A stretch of 64,000 nucleotides of DNA. Source: Mammaliicoccus sciuri. GTDB taxonomy: Bacteria > Bacillota > Bacilli > Staphylococcales > Staphylococcaceae. The notes below the pieces were generated by a model. It did no database searches and had not been told where the DNA came from. It worked only from the letters and a program-made list of their open reading frames with translations. Location: assembly GCF_025561425.1 (NCBI RefSeq), contig NZ_CP094824.1, positions 2,170,001 to 2,234,000 of the forward strand, in the 5' to 3' direction. The position numbers and the translations under genes were made by a program. Below, in pieces: positions 36,218 to 43,934 of the stretch; the stretch's first letter is position 1, and every line of letters starts with the position of its first letter.

Positions 36218-36600
36218 CACTTCTCGCCAAACTTGTTCATAACAGGGGCGTTAATTACAAAACTCGGCCGAAGTGTTACTATGGACATCCTTATTTACAA
36301 AACTTGGACGAAGTGTTACTAAGGACCCCCCTTAATTACAAAACTCAGCCAAAGTGTTACTATGGACATCCTTATTTACAAAACTCGGTCGAATTGTTAC
36401 TAAGGATACCCATAATTACAAAACTCGGCCGAAGTGTTACTATGGACCGCTATAATTACAAAACTCATCTGAAGTGTTACTAACTCACTCAGTATTTGCA
36501 CTTCTAACCAAACCTGCTAATAACAACCCCAGTATTTGCACCTCTAACCGAAACTGCTAATAACGACCCCAGTATTTGCACGTCTCACCTAACTTGCTAA
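36218..36600. repeat. Type B hairpin array, end of B1, six B2 units and three B3 units
   Basis: After the rest of the third B1 unit (to 36243) come six B2 units of about 40 bp (starting near 36255, 36294, 36335, 36375, 36415, 36455), each 'TTACAAAACTCGGCCGAAGTGTTACTA'-like in outline: TTACAAAACT, a CGGCCG-type centre, AAGTGTTAC. Alternate units end in ATGGACATCC or AAGGACCCC-type spacers. Three B3 units follow (36493, 36533, 36573): TATTTGCA, loop CCTCTAACCGAAAC-like, TGCTAATAAC. The B1 and B3 loops both carry CTTCT-N2-CCAAAC; B2 matches their reverse complement. Confidence 0.8.
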
Positions 36601-36630
36601 TTACTTCCTTGCTACCTTATACACAACACC

Positions 36631-36659
36631 AAAAAATCCCGCCAATTACATGACGGGAT
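36631..36659 (-). terminator. Intrinsic terminator after clpB
   Basis: Minus strand: ATCCCGTCA / TGGCGGGAT stem (one G-T pair), short loop, then TTTTTTGG. It lies 7 nt past the clpB stop and is almost the same sequence as the terminator at the other side of the array. Confidence 0.88.
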
Positions 36660-36665
36660 ACTTTA

Positions 36666-39263
36666 TTATGCATTTACTTCAAATTTAACTTCACCATCTA
36701 CTAAGTGTACGTTTACTATTGTACCTTCTTTTAATTCTTGACCGATCATTAATCTTGCTAATGGTGTTTCAATTTGTCTTTGTACAAATCGTTTCAATGG
36801 TCTTGCACCAAATTGTGGTTCATATGCTTCTTCAGCTATCCACTCTTTCACATCTTGGTCTACACTCACTTTGATGTGCTGGTCTACTAATCGAATGTTT
36901 AAGTTTGTAATAATATGATCTACGATATGACTCATATCTTTAATAGATAATGGTTTGAATAATACGATATCGTCCATTCTGTTTAATATTTCTGGTTTAA
37001 AGTAAGCATGCAAGCTGTCGTCTACTTGTTTTTTAGTTGATTCTTCAATTTCACCATTTTCAGTAACACCATCTAATAAATATTGTGATCCAATGTTACT
37101 TGTCATAATGATAATTGTATTTTTAAAATCAACACTGCGACCTTTTGCATCTGTTAATCTACCTTCATCTAATAATTGAAGTAATACATTAAACACATCA
37201 TTATGTGCTTTTTCAATTTCATCTAATAAAATAACTGAATATGGTTGTCTTCTAACCGCTTCTGTTAATTGGCCACCTTCTTCATAACCTACATAACCTG
37301 GAGGTGCACCAATCAAACGTGCTACAGAGTGTTTTTCCATATATTCACTCATATCAATTCTGATCATATGTTTTTCAGAATCAAATAATGTTGCTGCTAA
37401 TGTCTTAGCTAATTCAGTTTTACCAACACCAGTAGGTCCTAAGAATAAGAAACTACCAATTGGTCTATTAGGATCTTTAATACCTGCTCGTGCTCTTACA
37501 ACAGCATCTGACACTAAATCTACTGCTTCATCTTGACCTACAACTCTTTCATGTAGAATGTCTGAAAGTTTAAGTAATTTTTCTCTTTCAGTTTCAACAA
37601 GTCTTGATACTGGGATACCTGTCCATTGACTGACGATATAACCAATTTCTTCATCTGTTACAACTTCTCTAATAAGTCGGTCATGATCAGATCCTGTTTC
37701 TTCAGCAAATGCTTCTTCTAATTCTTTTAATTCTGCTTCTATTTGTGGAATCTTGCCGTGTTTAAGTTCTGCTGCTTTAGCTAAATCATATTGATTTTCT
37801 GCATTTTCAAGTGCTTGTTTACATTCATCTAATTCTGCTCTTTTATCTTGTAATGATTTGATTTGTTCTTTCTCTTGTTCAACTTTACTTTGTAATTGTT
37901 GTTGTTTTTCTTTTTCATCGGCTAATTCTTTTTGTAATTCTTCCAAACGAATTTGACTGCTTTGATCAGATTCTGATTTAAGTGCATTTTCTTCAATTTC
38001 TAACTGCATGACACGTCTATTTACAGCATCTAACTCAGTTGGATTAGAACCCATTTCTGTACGTATTGTTGCACAAGCTTGGTCTACTAAATCTATCGCT
38101 TTGTCTGGTAAGAATCTATCTGTAATATATCTATCTGATAATTCAGTTGCTGCCACTAATGCTCTATCTTGAATACGAACACCATGGTGTACTTCATATC
38201 TTTCTTTCAAACCTCTTAAAATTGAAATAGTATCTTCTAAGTCAGGTTCTTTAACGTTTACTTTTTGGAAACGTCTTTCTAATGCTGAGTCTTTTTCAAT
38301 GTATTGACGATATTCATTTAAAGTTGTTGCACCGATACAGTGTAACTCACCTCTTGCTAACATTGGTTTAAGCATGTTACCTGCATCCATTGCACCGTCT
38401 GTTTTACCTGCGCCAACTAACATATGAATTTCATCAATGAATAATAAAATTCTTCCTTCAGATTCTTTAACTTCTTTTAAGACTGCTTTTAATCTTTCTT
38501 CAAATTCACCGCGGAATTTGGCACCAGCTACTAGTGCTGATAAATCTAATTCAAAAATTATTTTATCTAATAGTGATTCAGGAACATCTCTTTTAACAAT
38601 TCGTTGAGCAAGTCCTTCTACAATGGCTGTTTTACCAACACCAGGCTCACCTATTAATACTGGGTTATTTTTAATTTTTCTACTTAATATACGAATCGTA
38701 TTACGAATTTCCTCATCTCTACCGATTACAGGATCCATTTTCCCTTTTCGAACTTCTTCGACTAAATCTCTACCGTATTTAGATAATGCTTCATATTGTA
38801 CTTCAGGATTTTGTGATGTCACACGATTCCCTCCTCTTATTTTATTAATAATTTCATTAACGACTTCTTTTTTATTGCCTACAATATCGATTGTTGTTTG
38901 GTCAACCTCGATAGCTGCTTTTAAGATATGCTCCATAGACATATAGTCATCTTGCATTTCTTCTTTAATTTTAGCTGCTTTATTAAATAATTCATTAAGC
39001 TTTGGCGAAATATATTGTCCATATTGGACGTTATCACCTTTAACTACAGAATATTGTTTTAACTTTTGTTCATATTTATCTTTTAAAATTTCTGTATCAA
39101 TATTTGCTCTTTCAAGCGTTCTTTTATAAATACTTTCATCTTCATTTAATGCTGCTAGTAATACAGCTTCTATTTCAATATTTTGTAGTTGATATGATTG
39201 TGATAATTGTTGTGCTTGTTCAATTGCACTTTGTACGGAATATGTCATCTGATTAATATCCAA
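36666..39263 (-). CDS. clpB: Chaperone ClpB (AAA+ disaggregase)
   Basis: Hexameric ATPase that rescues aggregated proteins with DnaK. 865 aa from the TTG at 39261-39263 ('[16 protein letters not shown]'), which has AGAGGTG 6 nt upstream and matches the S. aureus start; a GTG three codons upstream overlaps the SD. Architecture: N-domain (1-~145), AAA1 with '[16 protein letters not shown]', the coiled-coil M-domain (about 405-520, '[20 protein letters not shown]'), AAA2 with '[14 protein letters not shown]' and '[11 protein letters not shown]', and the C-terminal D2-small domain '[18 protein letters not shown]'. No ClpP-loop IGF/L motif expected or seen. Monocistronic under CtsR. Confidence 0.98.
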   Translation of the reverse strand: MDINQMTYSVQSAIEQAQQLSQSYQLQNIEIEAVLLAALNEDESIYKRTLERANIDTEILKDKYEQKLKQYSVVKGDNVQYGQYISPKLNELFNKAAKIKEEMQDDYMSMEHILKAAIEVDQTTIDIVGNKKEVVNEIINKIRGGNRVTSQNPEVQYEALSKYGRDLVEEVRKGKMDPVIGRDEEIRNTIRILSRKIKNNPVLIGEPGVGKTAIVEGLAQRIVKRDVPESLLDKIIFELDLSALVAGAKFRGEFEERLKAVLKEVKESEGRILLFIDEIHMLVGAGKTDGAMDAGNMLKPMLARGELHCIGATTLNEYRQYIEKDSALERRFQKVNVKEPDLEDTISILRGLKERYEVHHGVRIQDRALVAATELSDRYITDRFLPDKAIDLVDQACATIRTEMGSNPTELDAVNRRVMQLEIEENALKSESDQSSQIRLEELQKELADEKEKQQQLQSKVEQEKEQIKSLQDKRAELDECKQALENAENQYDLAKAAELKHGKIPQIEAELKELEEAFAEETGSDHDRLIREVVTDEEIGYIVSQWTGIPVSRLVETEREKLLKLSDILHERVVGQDEAVDLVSDAVVRARAGIKDPNRPIGSFLFLGPTGVGKTELAKTLAATLFDSEKHMIRIDMSEYMEKHSVARLIGAPPGYVGYEEGGQLTEAVRRQPYSVILLDEIEKAHNDVFNVLLQLLDEGRLTDAKGRSVDFKNTIIIMTSNIGSQYLLDGVTENGEIEESTKKQVDDSLHAYFKPEILNRMDDIVLFKPLSIKDMSHIVDHIITNLNIRLVDQHIKVSVDQDVKEWIAEEAYEPQFGARPLKRFVQRQIETPLARLMIGQELKEGTIVNVHLVDGEVKFEVNA

Positions 39264-39298
39264 ATGTATCACCTCTTTAAATTTTCAACGGTCAATAG

Positions 39299-39352
39299 TT
39301 TGACTATCTTTGACCTTAATTTGATTATATACCTTTTGACCTTCTTTGACAA
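39299..39352 (-). promoter_or_regulatory. clpB promoter with two CtsR operators
   Basis: Minus strand: -35 TTGTCA (39347-39352), 17-nt spacer, -10 TATAAT (39324-39329). Two tandem-heptad CtsR boxes: TGTCAAA-GAA-GGTCAAA (39335-39351) over the -35/spacer and GGTCAAA-GAT-AGTCAAA (39299-39315) just downstream of the start point. Both fit RGTCAAA-N3-RGTCAAA, so heat-shock control by CtsR is near certain. No CIRCE element seen. Confidence 0.93.
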
Positions 39353-39433
39353 ATATAAAGCACCAAAATTACAAAGCTTTTTTATGACATTTTATGGTAA
39401 ACTATAAGTGAAATCATAAGGGGAAGTGATCTT

Positions 39434-40126
39434 TTGCAAACTACATATACAGAAGCAACTTCAATTATTGAGTATATTATTCAACATGGTCAACGACACC
39501 ATTTTAATGCCCACCATTATATATACCATACTGGAGACTTATGTAATCATATTTATGTAATTGTAGAGGGAAAAGTCATTACACATCGCGTAATGGAAGA
39601 CGGGAAAGAATTTAATACTAAACTATTAGGCAGACATAGTATTTTCGGTTCGACAACATTATTTTGTGGCAGAAAGACACATAGCCTTTCAGCAAGAGTA
39701 AAAGAAGCAGCTGTCGTATTTAGTATTCCTAAAGTACAATTCGAAGAAGCCATTTTAAATGATGAAGTGCTTAAATATGAGTGGTTACTGTGGGTACAAA
39801 ATGAAAACGAAAAAAATGAATATCAAATTAGAGATGTCTATACACTAGGGAAAACAGGTGCATTCTATTCAATATTGATTAAATTAGCAAATACTTATGG
39901 CATACAAGATGATAATAGCATTTTGATCAATGTAGATTTAACCAATCATGAATTAGCCAATTTTTGTAATGTAACAAGAGAAAGTGTTAACCGTATGTTG
40001 AGTAATTTAAAGAAAGAGAAAATCATCTCCATCAATCATAAAAAAATCACCATACACGACTTAGATTATTTAAAGAAAGCCATCAATTGCGAAAATTGTC
40101 CTTTATCCATATGTAGGATAGAATAA
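39434..40126 (+). CDS. fnr: Crp/Fnr-family regulator, Bacillus-type Fnr with C-terminal Fe-S cysteines
   Basis: Oxygen-responsive transcription regulator. 230 aa: cyclic-nucleotide-binding-like beta-barrel (about 15-115, 'VIVEGKVITHRVMEDGKEF'), dimerisation helix, and a winged HTH ('LTNHELANFCNVTRESVNRMLSNLKKEKII'; core TRESVNRMLSNL). The C-terminus carries C219-x2-C222-x4-C227 ('CENCPLSIC') three residues before the end, the same spacing and distance from the end as the three Cys that bind the [4Fe-4S] cluster in B. subtilis FNR; Asp134 in 'QIRDVYTLGK' is placed to be the fourth ligand (Asp141 there). This differs from ArcR-type staphylococcal proteins. TTG start with AAGGGGAAGTG upstream. 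Divergent from clpB; targets not visible. Confidence 0.85.
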   Translation: MQTTYTEATSIIEYIIQHGQRHHFNAHHYIYHTGDLCNHIYVIVEGKVITHRVMEDGKEFNTKLLGRHSIFGSTTLFCGRKTHSLSARVKEAAVVFSIPKVQFEEAILNDEVLKYEWLLWVQNENEKNEYQIRDVYTLGKTGAFYSILIKLANTYGIQDDNSILINVDLTNHELANFCNVTRESVNRMLSNLKKEKIISINHKKITIHDLDYLKKAINCENCPLSICRIE

Positions 40127-40142
40127 GACAATTATAAACAAC

Positions 40143-40189
40143 AAAAGCAGTAGAGCTGCATGTTCTAAACATGATGCTCTACTGCTTTT
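40143..40189. terminator. Bidirectional terminator between fnr and sufT
   Basis: AAAAGCAGTAGAGC / GCTCTACTGCTTTT, 14-bp perfect outer stem (40143-40156 and 40176-40189) with an inner CATGTT/AACATG stem, T-runs on both strands. Confidence 0.9.
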
Positions 40190-40198
40190 TGATTACTT

Positions 40199-40507
40199 TT
40201 AGCTTACACCTAATGCAATTTTAGCGTAACGTGACATTTTGTCTTTGCCCCATGGTGGATTCCAGACAATGTTAACTTCTGTTTCTTTAATTTCAGGTAA
40301 TTCTGCTAATGCAGTTTTAACCTGATCTATAATTTGTGGCCCCATTGGACAACCCATAGAAGTTAAAGTCATTTCTACTGTGCATAATCCTTCGTCGTCT
40401 AAGTCAACATTATATACAAGACCTAAGTTAACTATGTCTATTCCTAGTTCTGGGTCAATTACATTCTCAAGTGCACCGATAATACTATCTTTCATTGCTT
40501 CTTCCAT
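40199..40507 (-). CDS. sufT: SufT-type (MIP18/DUF59) iron-sulfur cluster assembly factor
   Basis: 102-aa MIP18/PaaD-like protein; in S. aureus the equivalent small protein SufT helps mature Fe-S proteins when demand is high. 'VIDPELGIDIVNLGLVYNV' is the family signature and Cys53 lies in 'LTSMGCPMGPQI', the conserved metal-binding position; 'VNIVWNPPWGKDKMS' closes the domain. ATG with GAGGTG upstream. Single gene, convergent with fnr, whose own function depends on an Fe-S cluster if the reading above is right. Name given by family and neighbourhood. Confidence 0.88.
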   Translation of the reverse strand: MEEAMKDSIIGALENVIDPELGIDIVNLGLVYNVDLDDEGLCTVEMTLTSMGCPMGPQIIDQVKTALAELPEIKETEVNIVWNPPWGKDKMSRYAKIALGVS

Positions 40508-40626
40508 ATTTTCACCTCATTCTAAAAGTTACTATATATAATATATCAAATTTAAAGCATGGGTTAAAGAAAATGATATGATATTATTGTATGTATCATA
40601 AAGAAAAATGGTAAGGAGTTATCGAT

Positions 40627-41439
40627 ATGGAAAAACATTTAATTTGTTTAGATTTAGATGGCACATTATTAAATGATGAAAAGCGCATCTCACCTTTTAC
40701 TAAAAAAGTATTACAGTATTTAAAAAAATCCGGTCATGAAATTATGATTTCAACTGGTAGACCATATCGAGCAAGTGTGGATTATTACAATGCAATGAAT
40801 ATGAATACCCCGATTATTAATTTTAATGGTGCTTATATTCATCATCCAACAGATAATAGGTTCCCAACGAAACATGAGCAATTTGATACGCGTATCGCAT
40901 ACAAAATTTATAAAGATATTAGTCAACTTGATATTAAAAATATTATTGCTGAAGTTAAAGACCAAGTGTATATCAACAACTATGATCAATCACTATTTGA
41001 AGGTTTTAGCATGGGCAATCCTGAAATAAAATATGGAGAACTTGATCAATTACTACCTGAATCTCCTACGAGTTTATTAATTCAAGCAGAAGAAAGTGAG
41101 ATTCCACGTATTAAAAGACATTTAAATAAACACTATGCTGAATTTATAGAACATCGTCGTTGGGGTGCTCCTTTTCCTGTTATTGAAATTGTTAAAAAGG
41201 GTATTAACAAAGGTAAAGCGGTAAAATATGTCGCTGAATATTTAGATATAGATTTTGATAATATTATTGCTTTTGGTGATGAAGATAATGATTTTGAAAT
41301 GATTCAATTTGCCAATTATGGTATCGCAATGGGAAATGCTATTCCAGAACTTAAAGAAATTGCAACAGAAGTTACAGACACTAATAATAATGATGGTATC
41401 GGAAAATACTTAAACAAACATTTTGAATTAAATATGTAA
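40627..41439 (+). CDS. HAD-superfamily (Cof-type) phosphatase
   Basis: 270-aa cytosolic phosphatase of the Cof/YwpJ subfamily (type IIB HAD). Motif I 'LDLDGTLLNDEKRISPF' gives nucleophile Asp9 and acid Asp11; motif II 'MISTGRPY'; motif III Lys near 'KKGINKGKAVKYVAEYL'; motif IV 'AFGDEDNDFEMI'. The cap domain lies between about 80 and 190. Substrate is probably a sugar phosphate, pyridoxal phosphate or flavin precursor as in relatives; not determinable. SD AAGGAG upstream of the ATG. First of a likely three-gene unit with the DegV and cdr genes (gaps of 12 and 6 bp). Confidence 0.92.
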   Translation: MEKHLICLDLDGTLLNDEKRISPFTKKVLQYLKKSGHEIMISTGRPYRASVDYYNAMNMNTPIINFNGAYIHHPTDNRFPTKHEQFDTRIAYKIYKDISQLDIKNIIAEVKDQVYINNYDQSLFEGFSMGNPEIKYGELDQLLPESPTSLLIQAEESEIPRIKRHLNKHYAEFIEHRRWGAPFPVIEIVKKGINKGKAVKYVAEYLDIDFDNIIAFGDEDNDFEMIQFANYGIAMGNAIPELKEIATEVTDTNNNDGIGKYLNKHFELNM

Positions 41440-41451
41440 GGGGATTTTTAC

Positions 41452-42297
41452 ATGAAAATGATCGTGGATAGTGGTTCAGATTTAACGTTATCACAAATTG
41501 AAGAAAAAGGATTTTACTTCTTACCTTTCGGAATTGTCATTGATGATCAAAATAAAGTTGATCAATACGAAATCTCAAACGAAGAAGTATTAGCAGCAAT
41601 TAAAAACAATAAACATCCAAAGACGAATCAAGCTACTATGGAACAAATGACAAAAGTATTTACTGAAGTTGCAGAAAAGAAAGAACAAGCCATTTACCTA
41701 GCTTTTAGTAGTGCTTTAAGTGGGACATATCAAACGGCTTGCTTAGTTAAAGAACAAGTGAAAGAAACATACCCAGACCTTGATTTAACGATATATGACA
41801 CATTAAGTGCATCAATGGGATGCGGTAAATTGATTCTCGATGTACAAGATAAAATTGAACAGTCATATACATTTGAAGAGCTTGACGCTTATATTAAAGA
41901 GCGAATTGATAAAATTAGACACTTATTTACAGTTAAAGATTTAAACTATTTAGCTAGTGGTGGCAGACTTTCTAAAGGACAAGCATTCTTAGGTAATTTA
42001 TTAAATATTAAGCCACTCCTTCATGTTGAAGAAGGTAAACTTGTTCCGATTGAGAAATATCGTGGTTCTAAAAAATTATGGCATGCCATTATAGATAAGA
42101 TGAAAAAAGAAAATAGTGATTACTCTGATGACATTATTTATATGACACATGCTGATGATATTGAAGAAGCAGAAAAAATTAAAGCACTGATACAATCAAA
42201 TCTTTCACCTAAAGATGTTGTCATTTCAAATATCGGACCAGTTATATGTTCACACACTGGTAGTGGCACAGTCGCTATATTCTATTATAAGGAGTGA
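41452..42297 (+). CDS. DegV-family fatty-acid-binding protein (FakB-like)
   Basis: 281 aa, DegV/EDD fold. Members bind one fatty acid and, as FakB, present it to the kinase FakA for phosphorylation. 'VDSGSDLTLSQIEEKGFYFLP' at the start, 'PKTNQATMEQM' with the Thr/Ser that contacts the carboxylate, 'YLAFSSALSGTYQTA', and 'GPVICSHTGSGTVAIFY' near the end are the family signatures. SD AAGGGG. Which fatty acid, and whether it serves FakA or another partner, is unknown. Between the HAD phosphatase and cdr in a tight plus-strand unit. Confidence 0.92.
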   Translation: MKMIVDSGSDLTLSQIEEKGFYFLPFGIVIDDQNKVDQYEISNEEVLAAIKNNKHPKTNQATMEQMTKVFTEVAEKKEQAIYLAFSSALSGTYQTACLVKEQVKETYPDLDLTIYDTLSASMGCGKLILDVQDKIEQSYTFEELDAYIKERIDKIRHLFTVKDLNYLASGGRLSKGQAFLGNLLNIKPLLHVEEGKLVPIEKYRGSKKLWHAIIDKMKKENSDYSDDIIYMTHADDIEEAEKIKALIQSNLSPKDVVISNIGPVICSHTGSGTVAIFYYKE

Positions 42298-42303
42298 TGG
42301 TAA

Positions 42304-43635
42304 GTGGCTAAAATTATCGTAATCGGTGCAGTTGCTGGAGGCGCAACAGTTGCATCGCAAATTCGACGACTTGATCCGGATAGTGATATTACAGTTTATG
42401 AAAAAGATAGAGATATGAGCTTCGCAAACTGTGGCCTTCCCTATTATTTAGGAGAAGTCGTAGAAGATAGAGATATGATGTTATCAGCAACACCTGAACA
42501 ATTTAAAGACAAAAAGCATATTAAAGTCAAAACTTATCACGAAGCGATTGAATTAAATGATGCTAAAAAAACAATCACGATTAAAAACCATGAAACTGGT
42601 GAAATTTTTGAAGATGCATATGACAAACTTATTTTAAGTCCGGGTTGTCGTGCAAGACATTTAGGTTTTCAATCTGATCGCGTATTTACATTAAGAAACT
42701 TAGTAGATACTGACAAAATAGAAGACTTCATTCAAAAAGAAAATGTCCAGTCTGCATTAATTGTCGGTGCTGGTTATGTGAGTTTAGAAATTCTGGAGAA
42801 TTTATATAATAGAAATATCCAGACAACTTTGATACATCGTAGCGACCACATTAATAAGAGTATGGATAAAGATTTAAATAAAGTTATATTTGATGAGTTA
42901 GAAAAACGACATATTCCTTATAGATTAAATGAAGAAATTGCAGATATTTCAGGACGTGAAGTAACTTTTAAATCTGGGAAAACAGAGTCATATGATATAG
43001 TCATTACTGGTGTCGGAATTGAACCGAATAGTGATTGGTTAAAATCATCTTCACTTAAATTAAATGAAAAAGGCTATATCCCAGTAAATGAATATTTCGA
43101 AACAAATTTAGATGATGTATATGCATTAGGTGATGTGATCGAAACATTCTATAGACATACAAAGAAACCAACTAGTATCACTTTAGCTTGGGGTGCCCAT
43201 AGAGCTGCATCATTAATCGCTGAAAACATTACATCAAATTCATCAAGTTCTAAAACTACTTTCAAAGGTTTACTTGGTACAAATATTGTAAAAATGTTTG
43301 ATTATGCATTAGGTAGTGTTGGCGTTTCAGAAAGCGAACTCTCAAATTATGATTATGAAGTAGTTGAACAAACCCAAAAACAACATGCTGGCTATTATCC
43401 AAGTGCCGAACCACTTACATTACGTGTTTATTTTGATAAAGCATCACGCAAAATATTACGTGCATGTGCAGTCGGTAAAGATGGTGCTGATAAAAGGATT
43501 GATATCATAGCTACAGCAATAATAGGAGATTTAACTGTAGACGAACTACGTGATATCGAGATCGCTTATGCACCACCATTCTCTAGTCCAAAAGATATTG
43601 TTAATATGATTGGTTATAAAGCACAATCAAAATAA
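42304..43635 (+). CDS. cdr: Coenzyme A disulfide reductase
   Basis: FAD/NADPH enzyme that keeps coenzyme A, the main low-molecular-weight thiol with bacillithiol in staphylococci, in its reduced form. 443 aa. N-terminal FAD motif '[19 protein letters not shown]', single redox Cys43 in '[15 protein letters not shown]' (the hallmark that separates it from two-cysteine reductases), NADPH-binding '[17 protein letters not shown]', and a C-terminal dimerisation domain ending '[16 protein letters not shown]' with the conserved Tyr residues of S. aureus Cdr. GTG start with AAGGAG upstream overlapping the degV end. The type C repeat array follows directly. Confidence 0.96.
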   Translation: MAKIIVIGAVAGGATVASQIRRLDPDSDITVYEKDRDMSFANCGLPYYLGEVVEDRDMMLSATPEQFKDKKHIKVKTYHEAIELNDAKKTITIKNHETGEIFEDAYDKLILSPGCRARHLGFQSDRVFTLRNLVDTDKIEDFIQKENVQSALIVGAGYVSLEILENLYNRNIQTTLIHRSDHINKSMDKDLNKVIFDELEKRHIPYRLNEEIADISGREVTFKSGKTESYDIVITGVGIEPNSDWLKSSSLKLNEKGYIPVNEYFETNLDDVYALGDVIETFYRHTKKPTSITLAWGAHRAASLIAENITSNSSSSKTTFKGLLGTNIVKMFDYALGSVGVSESELSNYDYEVVEQTQKQHAGYYPSAEPLTLRVYFDKASRKILRACAVGKDGADKRIDIIATAIIGDLTVDELRDIEIAYAPPFSSPKDIVNMIGYKAQSK

Positions 43636-43655
43636 AGTATGTGAATTATAATAGA

Positions 43656-43865
43656 GCGACCCGATAATTCCGTTTTCGGGTCGCTATTTTATTTTATCGG
43701 CCTGATAATCTCGTTTTCGGGTCGATAAATTTTTTTATCGGCCTGCAAATCTCATTTTCGGGTCGATAAATTTTTTTATCGGTCCATATTTCTCATTTCT
43801 GGACCGGTAAATTTTTTTATCGGTCCATATTTCTCGTTTCTGGACCGGTAATTTATTTTATCGGT
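43656..43865. repeat. Type C hairpin array, five units and a half
   Basis: Exact 41-bp period (5' arms at 43694, 43735, 43776, 43817, 43858). Unit 1: GCGACCCGA / TCGGGTCGC. Units 2 and 3: TTATCGGCCTG(A) / TCGGGTCGATAA, where two arm changes still pair as G-T. Units 4 and 5: TTATCGGTCCA / TGGACCGGTAA with one T-G pair and loop TATTTCTC(A/G)TTTC. The sixth keeps only the 5' arm. Each stem-loop is 35 bp and followed by a T-run on the plus strand, so the array could also end cdr transcripts. Confidence 0.9.
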
Positions 43866-43899
43866 CCAGAAACACACCCCTTACTACCTCTAACAATGA

Positions 43900-43929
43900 A
43901 AAAAGCTGGGACACGGATGTCCCAGCTTT
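43900..43929 (-). terminator. Intrinsic terminator after the GH13-like gene
   Basis: AAAGCTGGGACA / TGTCCCAGCTTT (12-bp perfect stem, 4-nt loop), then TTTTTTC on the minus strand; 6 nt past the stop. Confidence 0.9.
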
Positions 43930-43934
43930 ACATA

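Noticed and set aside
34713-36600. A regular 40-bp period suggests a CRISPR array
   Set aside because: The segments between repeats are themselves repeated and not unique spacers, the units are imperfect palindromes of changing sequence, and no cas gene is near.
43656-43865. Type C array as ordinary tandem terminators of cdr
   Set aside because: Stem plus T-run fits here on the plus strand, but the same repeat at 57.3 kb does not follow a plus-strand gene and type A units have no T-run, so termination alone does not explain the family.
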